Origin: Bacillus sp. AFS098217
GTDB lineage: Bacteria; Bacillota; Bacilli; Bacillales; Bacillaceae_G
Length of the DNA stretch: 49,273 nucleotides
Direction: 5' to 3'
Assembly (NCBI RefSeq): GCF_002551815.1
Contig: NZ_NVPR01000050.1
Span: 1-49,273 of the forward strand
Within the stretch, counting starts at the first letter, position 1, and each line of letters begins with the position of its first letter. The notes below the pieces were generated by a model. The model did no database searches and was not told the origin of the DNA. It saw only the letters and a list, made by a program, of their open reading frames with translations. Positions 29,952-38,920 of the stretch are shown here, in pieces. A program made the position numbers and the translations under genes.

Positions 29952-31331
29952 TTATGATTTTTTCTTATTCAGCAATTGATCAACATAGTCTTCTTTGTTA
30001 ACTTGACGTGCACGTGCAATTGATAATGCTTTTGATGGAACATCCTCTGTAATTGTAGAGCCTGCCGCCACATAAGCACCATCTTCAACTGTTACAGGAG
30101 CAACAAGGTTTGAATTACAACCAATAAATACGCCATCTCCGATAACTGTTTTAAATTTATTCTTGCCATCGTAGTTCACCGTAATTGAACCACACCCAAG
30201 ATTCACTTCTTCTCCAATTTGTGCATCGCCAATATAACTTAAGTGTGAAGCTTTACTTCTATTACCAAAAACAGTCTTTTTAATTTCTACGAAGTTTCCA
30301 ACGCGTACTTCATCACCAATGACTGAATCTGGGCGAATGTGTGCAAATGGACCAATCGAAACTTCTGTACCAACCTTGCTGTCGTGTACAGTAGATTGAC
30401 GAATTGTTGTCTGGTCTCCAATTTCACTATCGCGTATTACTGTATGCGGGCCAATTTCACAATCAGAACCAATTACAGTTTTCCCCTCAATAATCGTTCC
30501 TGGATGAAGAACTGTATCACTGCCAATAATTGCATCCGCAGAAATGTATGTGTTACTTGGATCAATAATTGTAACACCATTCACCATATTCTTACGGTTG
30601 ATACGATTTTTCATAATAATTTCCGCTTGCGATAGAGCGACTCTGTCGTTAACACCTAACGTTTCATCGAAATGCTCCGTTTGATAAGCTGATACAATAT
30701 GCCCTTCGTTTTTCAAAATTTCAATTACATCTGGAAGGTAGTATTCACCTTGTACGTTGTCATTTGAAACTTTAGAAAGTGAGGCAAATAGTGCTTTATT
30801 ATCAAAACAATACGTACCTGTATTAATTTCTTTAATAGTTAGCTCTACTTCATTTGCATCTTTATGCTCAACGATTTTTTCAACATGACCACTTTCATTA
30901 CGAACAATACGGCCATATCCAGCAGGTTCTTCTATGTATGCCGTTAGCACTGTCGCCTTCGCCCCTGCTTCTTCATGATGCTTTAACAATGCTTCCATTG
31001 TTTCTGCAGTTATAAGTGGTGTATCACCACAAATAACTAAAGTTGTTCCTTCTTCATTCGCAAGTACATCAGCAGCTTGATCAACAGCGTGTGCTGTACC
31101 AAGTTGTTCTGCTTGTAATGCAAACTCACTTACGTTCCCTAGTTGTTCTTGTACTTTTTCAGCACCATGTCCAACTACCGTTACAAGTTTCTGCAATCCT
31201 AATTGAGATACTTGATCGACTACATGCTGCACCATTGGTTTTCCGCATACAGGATGAAGCACTTTGTATAGCTTTGACTTCATACGTGTGCCCTTACCTG
31301 CAGCTAGAATCACTGCAAATCTGTTTGACAT
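29952..31331 (-). CDS. glmU: Bifunctional N-acetylglucosamine-1-phosphate uridyltransferase / glucosamine-1-phosphate acetyltransferase
   Basis: Makes UDP-GlcNAc, the precursor of peptidoglycan and wall polymers, in two steps. The 459-residue protein has an N-terminal nucleotidyltransferase with [11 protein letters not shown] and GDTPLIT (residues 1-230), then a left-handed beta-helix of hexapeptide repeats (about 250-440) with the acetyl-transfer active site. The ATG at 31329-31331 has GGAGGG upstream and matches family length. First gene of the glmU-prs unit, with a sigma-A promoter just upstream. Confidence 0.98.
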   Translation of the reverse strand: MSNRFAVILAAGKGTRMKSKLYKVLHPVCGKPMVQHVVDQVSQLGLQKLVTVVGHGAEKVQEQLGNVSEFALQAEQLGTAHAVDQAADVLANEEGTTLVICGDTPLITAETMEALLKHHEEAGAKATVLTAYIEEPAGYGRIVRNESGHVEKIVEHKDANEVELTIKEINTGTYCFDNKALFASLSKVSNDNVQGEYYLPDVIEILKNEGHIVSAYQTEHFDETLGVNDRVALSQAEIIMKNRINRKNMVNGVTIIDPSNTYISADAIIGSDTVLHPGTIIEGKTVIGSDCEIGPHTVIRDSEIGDQTTIRQSTVHDSKVGTEVSIGPFAHIRPDSVIGDEVRVGNFVEIKKTVFGNRSKASHLSYIGDAQIGEEVNLGCGSITVNYDGKNKFKTVIGDGVFIGCNSNLVAPVTVEDGAYVAAGSTITEDVPSKALSIARARQVNKEDYVDQLLNKKKS

Positions 31332-31367
31332 ATAGACCCTCCATCGCAACCTATTTATCCATTAAAG

Positions 31368-31396
31368 ATATTATCCTAAATCTTTATATATTTCAA
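31368..31396 (-). promoter_or_regulatory. glmU promoter (sigma-A)
   Basis: On the minus strand TTGAAA (31391-31396) and TAATAT (31368-31373) are 17 bases apart, about 37 bases before the glmU ATG. Confidence 0.7.
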
Positions 31397-31578
31397 GAAA
31401 CACAGCATAACTATTAAATTTTACCATACTTCTTATAAGATGTTTTACTCTTTAGTATCTTTTTTCAGAAATAAGCTATACTATTTTATATGATTTTAAA
31501 TAAATTAGAAGTTTACATATAACGAGGACAATAGTGGAAGCTTTAATTAACGGAAATCTTCATCCAAAACAAGTACTG

Positions 31579-31752
31579 TATAAGTACAAATTGAAAGCCC
31601 AACATAAAACCTTTCTTTTTAGGTGGGAGAGTATCGATCATGCATAGAAGCGGTCAGATCCTTTTCCTGCCCCATGCCAAGTTAAAACAAAAAGAGAAAA
31701 CGAGTGCAAGTCACATTTTATTCTTCATAGCAACAACTTATATGTTAGAAAA
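31579..31752. repeat. Dispersed repeat, copy A
   Basis: About 174 bases that recur in the same orientation at 38624-38800. Two blocks are identical in both copies: a 28-base block at 31602-31629 and a 44-base block at 31639-31682. Between and beyond these the copies differ by substitutions and small indels. The second block folds as a hairpin (31642-31677). No open reading frame is shared. B. cereus group genomes are known to carry families of short dispersed 'bcr' repeats; whether this belongs to one cannot be told from memory. Confidence 0.8.
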
Positions 31753-31879
31753 AATATTCATTTATAAAAATATAATGATATTAAATCAATTAAACTTTTG
31801 CAGGTAGATTATCCTCTGCCTAATTTCTTTTCTCACCATTTCACCTTAAGGCTATATATCAATACCACAGATAACTAAA

Positions 31880-31920
31880 TAATAAAAAACAAACTCCTGT
31901 AAGTGTTTACAGGAGTTTGT
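31880..31920 (-). terminator. spoVG terminator
   Basis: A 14-bp perfect stem (ACAAACTCCTGTAA and its complement, within 31889-31920) with a short loop, followed on the minus strand by a T-run. Confidence 0.88.
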
Positions 31921-31967
31921 TGCAAAATTATAGAGCTCTTTTTATTAGAGCCCTTTTTATTCGAATT

Positions 31968-32261
31968 TTACGAAGCTCCAGCTTCTTCAAACTCAACTTC
32001 TTCTAATTCGCCTAAACGGTGATACTCAGTTAAAACCGCATCTTGAATTTTAGAGCGTGTGTTAGAATTAATTGGATGTGCAATGTCACGAAATTCTCCA
32101 TCTGGAGTACGTTTGCTTGGCATTGCTACAAATAATCCATTATTGCCATCAATTACACGAATATCATGAACAACAAATTCATGGTCTAGGGTAATAGAGG
32201 CAATTGCTCTCATACGGCCTTCTGTGTTTACGCGGCGTAATCTTACGTCAGTCACTTCCAT
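31968..32261 (-). CDS. spoVG: Septation/stage V sporulation regulator SpoVG
   Basis: Small RNA- and DNA-binding protein that influences asymmetric septation in B. subtilis and virulence genes in other Firmicutes. The 97-residue protein reads [20 protein letters not shown], then [20 protein letters not shown], the conserved core, with an acidic tail. The ATG at 32259-32261 follows GGGTGG; the longer frame upstream is the 5' UTR. It carries the same sigma-H promoter as the classic B. subtilis gene and has its own terminator. Confidence 0.97.
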   Translation of the reverse strand: MEVTDVRLRRVNTEGRMRAIASITLDHEFVVHDIRVIDGNNGLFVAMPSKRTPDGEFRDIAHPINSNTRSKIQDAVLTEYHRLGELEEVEFEEAGAS

Positions 32262-32306
32262 CTTGTGTTCACCACCCTTTTCTAAATAAGCGATATATTT
32301 GTATAA

Positions 32307-32333
32307 ATTCCACAAATTTTCTATTTTCCCTCT
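32307..32333 (-). promoter_or_regulatory. Sigma-H promoter of spoVG
   Basis: On the minus strand AGAGGGAAAA (32324-32333) and GTGGAAT (32307-32313) fit sigma-H (AGGAWWW, GAAT) with 14 bases between AGGGAAA and GAAT, the spacing I recall for B. subtilis spoVG. The GTGGAATT..ATAC block is nearly the same as in that gene. Confidence 0.8.
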
Positions 32334-32414
32334 AATTTTTTAAAAATTTTTAAGATAAAATTTTTTTATTTTAATGGAATATGAGAATTAATTAGAGATA
32401 TCGCTTACAAAAGT

Positions 32415-32789
32415 TTATTTTATAAGAGCGATTACTTCGATTTCGACAGAAACATCTTTCGGTAATCTTGCAACTTGCACACAAGAACGCGCTGGCTTAT
32501 GTATGGAAAAATAAGAGCCGTACACTTCGTTTACAGCATTAAAATCATCCATGTCTTGCAAGAATACAGTTGTTTTTACAACTGTATCGAATGACGCTCC
32601 AGCTTCTTCTAATACAGCTTGTAAATTTTGAAACACTTGCTCTGTTTGTACTTTTACATCACCTGTTACAAGTTCTCCACCTGCTGTTAATGGAATTTGT
32701 CCTGAGCTATAGAACATATTATTTACAATAATTCCTTGTGAATATGGCCCAATTGCTTGTGGTGCCTGATTTGTTTGAACAACTTTCAT
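32415..32789 (-). CDS. ridA: RidA family reactive enamine/imine deaminase (YabJ)
   Basis: Trimeric enzyme that hydrolyses reactive 2-aminoacrylate and related imines. The 124-residue protein has the family pattern [10 protein letters not shown] near the start, SGQIPLT, the active-site Arg in [15 protein letters not shown] near residue 105, and [10 protein letters not shown] at the end. The ATG at 32787-32789 follows AAAGGGTGA. In B. subtilis yabJ follows purR in one operon and helps PurR repress adenine-responsive genes; here a terminator and a long inverted repeat lie between them. Confidence 0.96.
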   Translation of the reverse strand: MKVVQTNQAPQAIGPYSQGIIVNNMFYSSGQIPLTAGGELVTGDVKVQTEQVFQNLQAVLEEAGASFDTVVKTTVFLQDMDDFNAVNEVYGSYFSIHKPARSCVQVARLPKDVSVEIEVIALIK

Positions 32790-32877
32790 ACTTCTCACCC
32801 TTTTATTATTTTATTTTTACCATCAAAATGCCCATACAAACTTAGTTTCATCTATTCTAAAATAAATAGAATGCACT

Positions 32878-32935
32878 GTGCTAGTAGGCGGTAAAACTTT
32901 AACGATATAAGAAAAGACTTACCGCCTACTAGCAC
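32878..32935. repeat. 17-bp perfect inverted repeat between purR and ridA
   Basis: GTGCTAGTAGGCGGTAA (32878-32894) and its exact complement (32919-32935) flank a 24-base AT-rich loop. No T-run follows on either strand, and purR already has a terminator next to it, so this is not an ordinary intrinsic terminator. It could be a structured RNA leader of ridA, a regulator site or a small palindromic element. Confidence 0.75.
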
Positions 32936-32944
32936 TTCATTTAC

Positions 32945-32975
32945 AAAAAAAGATAAAGCCTTTTGCTTTACCTTT
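32945..32975 (-). terminator. purR terminator
   Basis: On the minus strand GGTAAAGC and GCTTTATC pair (one G-T) over a 5-base loop and are followed by TTTTTTT, directly after the purR stop. Confidence 0.8.
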
Positions 32976-33824
32976 TTATTCACCTTCTATGAGCCCTTCA
33001 TCAAATGGTGCAAGTGAATAATTCCCTCTTTCCACCTGAATGGTTTTGTTCTTTATATCTACTTCTGATAAACGAATTAACGAAACAAAGTTATTAATAA
33101 GTCTTTCTTCGATATCTGTAGATTCTACTAATACACCAATTCCAACTACATTCGCTTTAAACTCTTCTAGCATACTAATCATGCCTTGAATCGTTCCTCC
33201 AGCTTTCATGAAGTCATCAACAATTAAAACATTAGCTCCTTCTGGAAGACTACGCTTCGCTAAAGTCATTGTTTGAATACGCTTAGATGAACCTGATACA
33301 TAGTTAATACTAACCGTTGGTCCTTCTGTTACCTTATTGTCTTTTCTTGCAATTACTACTGGCACATCTAAATAGTTGGCCACTGCGTAAGCAAGTGGGA
33401 TCCCCTTTGTTGCTACCGTCATAACCGCGTCAATTGATTGTCTTGCAAAAACAGAGGCAAATAAACGCCCTGCACCATTAATATGACGAGGATTACTTAA
33501 AAGATCCGTCATATATAAGTATCCACCTGGTAAAATACGATCTGGATTTTCAAATAAGTTACACAGCTCGTTAATAATCAGATTCGCCTCTTCTTCACTT
33601 ATATATGGAATATGTTTCACTCCTCCTGCTGCTCCTGGTATCGTTTGCAATGTGCCGACCCCTTGTTGTTCAAACGTTTGCTTAATAATAACTAAATCTT
33701 CACTAATAGAAGATTTAGCAGATTGATACCTTTCAGCAAAAAAAGTGAGAGACACTAGCTGACGAGGGTTTTGTAGCAAATAATAAGTCATATCGACTAA
33801 CCTTGTACTTCGTCTAATTTTCAC
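32976..33824 (-). CDS. purR: Pur operon repressor PurR
   Basis: Represses purine genes in low PRPP; PRPP releases it from paired PurBoxes. The 282-residue protein has an N-terminal winged-helix domain (residues 1-74, MKIRRSTRLVDMTYYLLQNP) and a C-terminal phosphoribosyltransferase-like effector domain with VLIVDDFMKAGGT, the PRPP loop, and VATKGIPLAYAVA. It follows ispE by 54 bases, the B. subtilis order. It is functionally linked to prs and hpt in this window. Confidence 0.97.
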   Translation of the reverse strand: MKIRRSTRLVDMTYYLLQNPRQLVSLTFFAERYQSAKSSISEDLVIIKQTFEQQGVGTLQTIPGAAGGVKHIPYISEEEANLIINELCNLFENPDRILPGGYLYMTDLLSNPRHINGAGRLFASVFARQSIDAVMTVATKGIPLAYAVANYLDVPVVIARKDNKVTEGPTVSINYVSGSSKRIQTMTLAKRSLPEGANVLIVDDFMKAGGTIQGMISMLEEFKANVVGIGVLVESTDIEERLINNFVSLIRLSEVDIKNKTIQVERGNYSLAPFDEGLIEGE

Positions 33825-33878
33825 ACTCTCACCTCAAATCACGAATATTCTAAACAAATAATAACTTATTATACGTCT

Positions 33879-34748
33879 TTATTCAAGCGTTTCTCGCTCT
33901 CCTAATAGACGTACTGCATATACTTGTTCGCAAAAACCTTTCAAACCATTATAAATACGATGCATGCGTGAATCATGATGTACAAGCCCAAACACAGTTG
34001 GACCACTGCCGCTCATTAAAACGGCATCTGCGCCAAAGCGCTTCATCTGTGCCTTAATACGAGCAACTTCAGGATGCATTGCAAACGTCACATCTTCTAA
34101 TACATTTCCAACTGCATTACATATTCCTTTATAGTCACCTTGATTAATCACTTCAACCATTTTCTCTACGTTTGGATGTGTAACACGATTTAATTGTAAA
34201 TTCCCATATACGTCAGCAGTAGATACACCAATATGTGGTTTCGCTAAAATTACCCAACAAGAAGGAGGTGTCTTGATATGCTCAATTTTTTCTCCTCTTC
34301 CTGTAGCAATTGCTGTTCCTCCGTACACACAAAAGGATACATCTGATCCAATTTCCGCACCAAGTTCTGCCAATTCATCTATTGTAAGACCTAAGTTCCA
34401 CAGCTTATTAAGGCCACGTAATGTAGCAGCCGCATCACTGCTTCCCCCTGCCAATCCTGCTGCTACTGGAATTGTTTTTTCAATAGCAATAGATACACCT
34501 TGCTTCACCTTAAACTTCTCTTTTAATAATTTTGCTGCTTGATAAGCTAAATTACGTTGGTCGTCTGGGACATACCGATTATGGGATACAATTTCAATAC
34601 GGTCTTCTAATAATTCTGTTAGCTCTAAACGATCCGCTAAATCAATTGTTGTCATAATCATTTTCACTTCATGATAGCCGTCTTGTCTTTTTCCCAGTAC
34701 ATCTAACGACAGATTAATCTTTGCTGGTGCTTTCACTAGTAGCTTCAA
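33879..34748 (-). CDS. ispE: 4-diphosphocytidyl-2-C-methyl-D-erythritol kinase
   Basis: GHMP-family kinase of the MEP isoprenoid pathway. The 289-residue protein begins [20 protein letters not shown] with the substrate-binding KINL, has the ATP loop [15 protein letters not shown] near residues 92-106, and the third GHMP motif [10 protein letters not shown] near the C-terminus. I place the start at a TTG (34746-34748): GGGTGA lies about 5-6 bases upstream and family length fits. A GTG three codons earlier (34757) is the alternative. Confidence 0.95.
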   Translation of the reverse strand: MKLLVKAPAKINLSLDVLGKRQDGYHEVKMIMTTIDLADRLELTELLEDRIEIVSHNRYVPDDQRNLAYQAAKLLKEKFKVKQGVSIAIEKTIPVAAGLAGGSSDAAATLRGLNKLWNLGLTIDELAELGAEIGSDVSFCVYGGTAIATGRGEKIEHIKTPPSCWVILAKPHIGVSTADVYGNLQLNRVTHPNVEKMVEVINQGDYKGICNAVGNVLEDVTFAMHPEVARIKAQMKRFGADAVLMSGSGPTVFGLVHHDSRMHRIYNGLKGFCEQVYAVRLLGERETLE

Positions 34749-34889
34749 TCTATTCACCCACTCTATGTACTCAATCTTTTATCGTTTATTTTACCATAAA
34801 TTTATAGTAAGACGATGACACTTCCCTAATTATAACGAAAAGCATTCAGAATGAAACTACTTATACAAAATGATGACACCTTTTAGCGT

Positions 34890-34919
34890 GCAAAAAGCCG
34901 AGGAATTTCTCCTCGGCTA
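34890..34919 (-). terminator. sspF terminator
   Basis: Arms AGCCGAGGA (34895-34903) and TCCTCGGCT (34910-34918) pair perfectly and are followed on the minus strand by TTTTTG, about 25 bases after the sspF stop. Confidence 0.9.
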
Positions 34920-34944
34920 CCGTAGCATAGAAGTTATCTTACAA

Positions 34945-35124
34945 CTACTGGTTTTGTTTCATTAATTGCTGCTCTGCAATCTCAATGGCCCGCTTCACCA
35001 TATTACCAGCATCTTTCGCACGAATTCCGCCCCATCCTTCTTTCTGAACAACATCATAAAATCCAAGCTCCTTTGCAAGCTCTTCTTTAAACTGATTTGA
35101 CATGACTCCTCTTCGTCTACTCAA
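34945..35124 (-). CDS. sspF: Small acid-soluble spore protein SspF
   Basis: Minor alpha/beta-type SASP relative made in the forespore; the family binds and protects spore DNA. The 59-residue product starts at a TTG (35122-35124) with a strong AAGGAGG about 9 bases upstream. It reads [20 protein letters not shown], then [20 protein letters not shown] and [11 protein letters not shown], the conserved C-terminal SASP block. An ATG seven codons in has no good site. It lies between veg and ispE as in B. subtilis and has a sigma-G -10 upstream and its own terminator. Confidence 0.95.
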   Translation of the reverse strand: MSRRRGVMSNQFKEELAKELGFYDVVQKEGWGGIRAKDAGNMVKRAIEIAEQQLMKQNQ

Positions 35125-35158
35125 TGCAGGGTCCCTCCTTATTTTGCTACGGTATAGT

Positions 35159-35165
35159 TAGTATG
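35159..35165 (-). promoter_or_regulatory. Sigma-G -10 element of sspF
   Basis: CATACTA on the minus strand, 35 bases before the TTG start, is an exact sigma-G -10. A weak -35 (ATAAATG region) lies about 18 bases upstream. Forespore expression is what is known for ssp genes. Confidence 0.6.
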
Positions 35166-35215
35166 CAAAATAATATATCGTTTCATTTATGGGAATATAT
35201 GTAACAACAAAATAC

Positions 35216-35479
35216 TTATCCTAAAATAACCTCATTATGAGGATCATCATAAAACGTTAATTCTACTGTCTCTGTTAAAACATCTGCATAGCTATACGAA
35301 ACACGCTGCAATGTATCTTCCTGTTGATCTAGCTGTACAACAAATACAGAGCGATATGTCTCTGCCAGCACACCGGATTGTTCCACCGTCTTTCTTCTTC
35401 CACTATTCGCCTTTAACATAAGGCGCTTTCCAAGATGATGGTCTAGTTCGCTTTTAATTTCATCTAAACGTTTTGACAT
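35216..35479 (-). CDS. veg: Veg protein
   Basis: An 87-residue protein conserved in Bacillus; in B. subtilis it is very strongly expressed and promotes biofilm formation by countering SinR. It reads [20 protein letters not shown], then [24 protein letters not shown] and [19 protein letters not shown]; the fold is a small beta barrel. The ATG at 35477-35479 matches family length, with GAGGTG upstream at a longish distance. I could not identify a sigma-A promoter as strong as the B. subtilis one. Confidence 0.95.
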   Translation of the reverse strand: MSKRLDEIKSELDHHLGKRLMLKANSGRRKTVEQSGVLAETYRSVFVVQLDQQEDTLQRVSYSYADVLTETVELTFYDDPHNEVILG

Positions 35480-35727
35480 ATACCATGCTACACCTCGCTG
35501 TAATTTAGATTGAATACTTAAAAACACGATATATCTATCCCAATATTAATCGCAAGTAACAGATAATATAGTTACAAGAACCTAATGCGTTCGAATAGAT
35601 AGAAGAAATACTATATTGTAAAAGTATCATTGTATAGTCTGTACGCTCTTACCTTTTTTTATCCAAACTCTTTCAAATCATTATTTATACACCTATCGCT
35701 TACTAAGCTAACTAAAACTTTCAAAAA

Positions 35728-35750
35728 AAAGCAAGGCACCCATGTACCTT
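35728..35750 (-). terminator. yabG terminator
   Basis: Arms AAGGCAC (35733-35739) and GTACCTT (35744-35750) pair with one G-T and are followed on the minus strand by a run of eight T. It begins just past the yabG stop. Confidence 0.8.
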
Positions 35751-35752
35751 AC

Positions 35753-36616
35753 TTACTCATCATAATATTGAAAGGGCAATCCAGTTCGCAAAATCCCCCG
35801 TGTTTCAATCCCACCAAGGCCCTTTTCACCAGTAATCGTATTACGTACAACATCCCATACATTTACGCGTTCCATAAAAGAAGTAAAACTGATTTTCCCT
35901 ACTACATAAACGGGATCTAAAGCATGAATGTTAATTCTAGAGGGGGAACTGGCAAAATTGGCGCCAGCCCGAATCAACGCCTCAAAATGAGATTGACATG
36001 CCCCAGCAAAAATAACAAGCTGATCTAATGATGGATATTTCTTTCGCACTTCTCGAACAGCCTGTACAAAATGTCTAGAATGACGATAAGCAGCTAAATC
36101 CCCCATCAATCCCTTTGACTTGGTATACGCATCATGACCTGTTATTACTAAGATATCAGGGCGAAAATGATCAATCAAATCGACTACTTTTTCATGCATT
36201 TCTGTTTCTTTACAATGAACACCTTGAACCGGAACACCTATCTTGGTATATAAATCTAAACACTTTCGTAAATATAGTGGGTCTCCATCTATATGCAAAA
36301 CCCGCCCTGGCATTTGAAAATAATTGACTTCACTCGTATATCCACCTGTAGAAGTATGTTCATGGCGCTGCTTCATCAACACATAATCTTGCTGAAATAA
36401 GCGATATGTGCGCTCCATTGTTTCCTTTTCACGTTTTTCTCTTTTTTTATATTCGCGCTGATCAACGAGAATTAAATCTTCAAGCGGCGCATCTGCTACA
36501 AGCCTAACTTCTTCGCCAAACAATATTGCCATTTCACCTTTTATTTCTGTAATCCGAAAAAGAATATCTCGATTATACGAATGTCGTTCTACTAGATCTC
36601 CAACATGTACAGCCAT
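35753..36616 (-). CDS. yabG: Sporulation-specific protease YabG
   Basis: Cysteine protease (peptidase family U57) that processes spore coat proteins such as SpoIVA, CotT and SafA during coat maturation. The 287-residue protein has an N-terminal SH3-like part (VHVGDLVERHSYNRDILFRI) and a catalytic part with ILVITGHDAYTKS (His161) and VIFAGACQSHFEALI (Cys207); by context these match the His and Cys reported as essential in B. subtilis YabG. The ATG at 36614-36616 follows GGAGGTAGG. The promoter fits sigma-K, i.e. late mother-cell expression. Confidence 0.95.
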   Translation of the reverse strand: MAVHVGDLVERHSYNRDILFRITEIKGEMAILFGEEVRLVADAPLEDLILVDQREYKKREKREKETMERTYRLFQQDYVLMKQRHEHTSTGGYTSEVNYFQMPGRVLHIDGDPLYLRKCLDLYTKIGVPVQGVHCKETEMHEKVVDLIDHFRPDILVITGHDAYTKSKGLMGDLAAYRHSRHFVQAVREVRKKYPSLDQLVIFAGACQSHFEALIRAGANFASSPSRINIHALDPVYVVGKISFTSFMERVNVWDVVRNTITGEKGLGGIETRGILRTGLPFQYYDE

Positions 36617-36666
36617 TATCCTACCTCCAAACCCATTAGGCCATCTCACTAACCATCTTCTGTTCT

Positions 36667-36695
36667 TAACGTATGAATTCAGAGTGGAAAGGGTG
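36667..36695 (-). promoter_or_regulatory. Sigma-K promoter of yabG
   Basis: On the minus strand CACC (36692-36695) and CATACGTTA (36667-36675) are 16 bases apart. The -10 matches the sigma-K consensus CATANNNTA exactly. B. subtilis yabG is sigma-K dependent. The -35 abuts the T-run of the rsmA terminator. Confidence 0.75.
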
Positions 36696-36696
36696 A

Positions 36697-36724
36697 CAAA
36701 AAAGACAGCTCAATTGAGCTGCCC
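36697..36724 (-). terminator. rsmA terminator
   Basis: A stem centred on CAGCTC-AATT-GAGCTG (36704-36712 with 36715-36723), followed on the minus strand by CTTTTTTG. It lies about 45 bases past the rsmA stop and runs directly into the yabG promoter. Confidence 0.85.
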
Positions 36725-36768
36725 CTTTATTGCTTATCTAGCTATTTGCAATCAGCTATCCTCATTCA

Positions 36769-38204
<1,436 letters not shown>

Positions 38205-38287
38205 GCCTGCCTCCACACTCATTTCGTCTCTACTTAGTAAAACAAAAAAACGAATACTTTTCCATTATTATTTTCCCATTCATACAA

Positions 38288-38319
38288 TTTAAAAAGCAGA
38301 GGAGAAAAAAACCCTCTGC
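38288..38319 (-). terminator. Terminator after the yabE remnant
   Basis: Arms GCAGAGG (38296-38302) and CCTCTGC (38313-38319) pair perfectly and are followed on the minus strand by TTTTTAAA. It sits 10 bases past the in-frame stop of the 3D-domain remnant, where the gene's own terminator would be, and has outlived the gene. Confidence 0.85.
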
Positions 38320-38328
38320 CTACCATTC

Positions 38329-38487
38329 TTATTGTAACACTTTACTCTTTACTTGTTTTCTTCTCCACGAGTATACCTGTGCCTCAGTGGGCATTAACAA
38401 ATCCACTCTGTCCCCAGCAAAGCCATTTCTATAATCTTCTATCCAAACCTTTGTACCAAGTGGAATAACACGAGAATCAACAGTGAT
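38329..38487 (-). pseudogene. Remnant of a yabE-type 3D-domain cell-wall protein
   Basis: On the minus strand about 52 codons end at TAA (38329-38331) and read TVDSRVIPLGTKVWIEDY, then GFAGDRVDLLMPTEAQVYSW and VKVLQ-like ending KSKVLQ. This matches the C-terminal half of 3D (Asp-Asp-Asp) domains: D-x-R-VIPLGT, ...AGD...D, and the terminal W-x-R..V.VK.L. Compared with the family, the ADTGGAIKGN block between the second and third Asp is deleted, and the frame closes upstream at a TGA, so the G5/DUF348 part and signal peptide are gone. B. subtilis has yabE in this position, between rnmV and tatD. Confidence 0.75.
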
Positions 38488-38623
38488 TCATTTCATATTA
38501 AGATCAAGAAATTATATCCATCTGCACTTACAACCTTCATTGCAACACTTTTACTTATTCTCAGCCCCATTAACATGCTTTTCTTATCAAGATCTATAAG
38601 AAGATGCCCCTTTTCCTCAACTA

Positions 38624-38800
38624 TATAAGTACAAATTGAAAAATCGACATAAAACCTTTCTTTTTAGGTGGGAGGGAGAATCCGGCCATGCATAGAAGCG
38701 GTCAGATCCTTTTCCTGCCCCATGCCAAGTGAAAACAAAGAGAGAAAATAAGTAGCGGTCACTTTTTGTTCTTCATAGCAGTGACTTATATGCTGGAAAA
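38624..38800. repeat. Dispersed repeat, copy B
   Basis: Second copy of the repeat at 31579-31752, in the same orientation, roughly 80-85% identical by eye with two fully identical blocks (38647-38674 and 38687-38730). It lies in the yabE decay zone. The 36-base core hairpin (38690-38725) is unchanged between copies. This copy also has a GTCACT/AGTGAC inverted repeat near its right end that copy A lacks. Confidence 0.8.
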
Positions 38801-38888
38801 TCAAAATGGATACATATAGCTTGTACTTCTCTTCCACTATTTTTAGCAGCTTTTTTCACCGGAAGATAACGATAGGAGAAGGTAATAA

Positions 38889-38918
38889 AGGAAAAGAATG
38901 GGGAGCCCCATTCTTTTC
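38889..38918 (-). terminator. tatD terminator
   Basis: A stem of about 12 bp (AAAAGAATGGGG paired with its complement over AGCC) followed on the minus strand by TTTCC and T-rich sequence, just after the tatD stop. Confidence 0.85.
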
Positions 38919-38920
38919 TC

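Larger units (their letters stand above)
31397..31967. other. Long intergenic region between spoVG and glmU
   Basis: Together with the glmU promoter this is a 636-base gap with no plausible gene on either strand. From right to left it holds the spoVG terminator (31880-31920), an AT-rich stretch of about 125 bases in which I see nothing firm, repeat copy A (31579-31752), and about 180 AT-rich bases before the glmU promoter. An imperfect 15-base tandem duplication (AGAGCTCTTTTTATT, AGAGCCCTTTTTATT) lies at 31932-31961. Confidence 0.7.
38488..38920. other. Non-coding region between the yabE remnant and tatD
   Basis: About 430 bases without a gene. On the minus strand 38493-38627 is a short open stretch (EEKGHLLIDLDKKSMLMGLR and onward to a TGA) with no start or recognisable domain; it may be more decayed coding sequence. 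Repeat copy B (38624-38800) follows, then about 90 bases in which I see nothing, then the tatD terminator. Confidence 0.65.

Noticed and set aside
35480-35727. A strong sigma-A promoter for veg like the one in B. subtilis
   Set aside because: I searched the minus strand for a TTGACA/TATAAT pair at 16-18 bases and found only weak partial matches, so no promoter is called.
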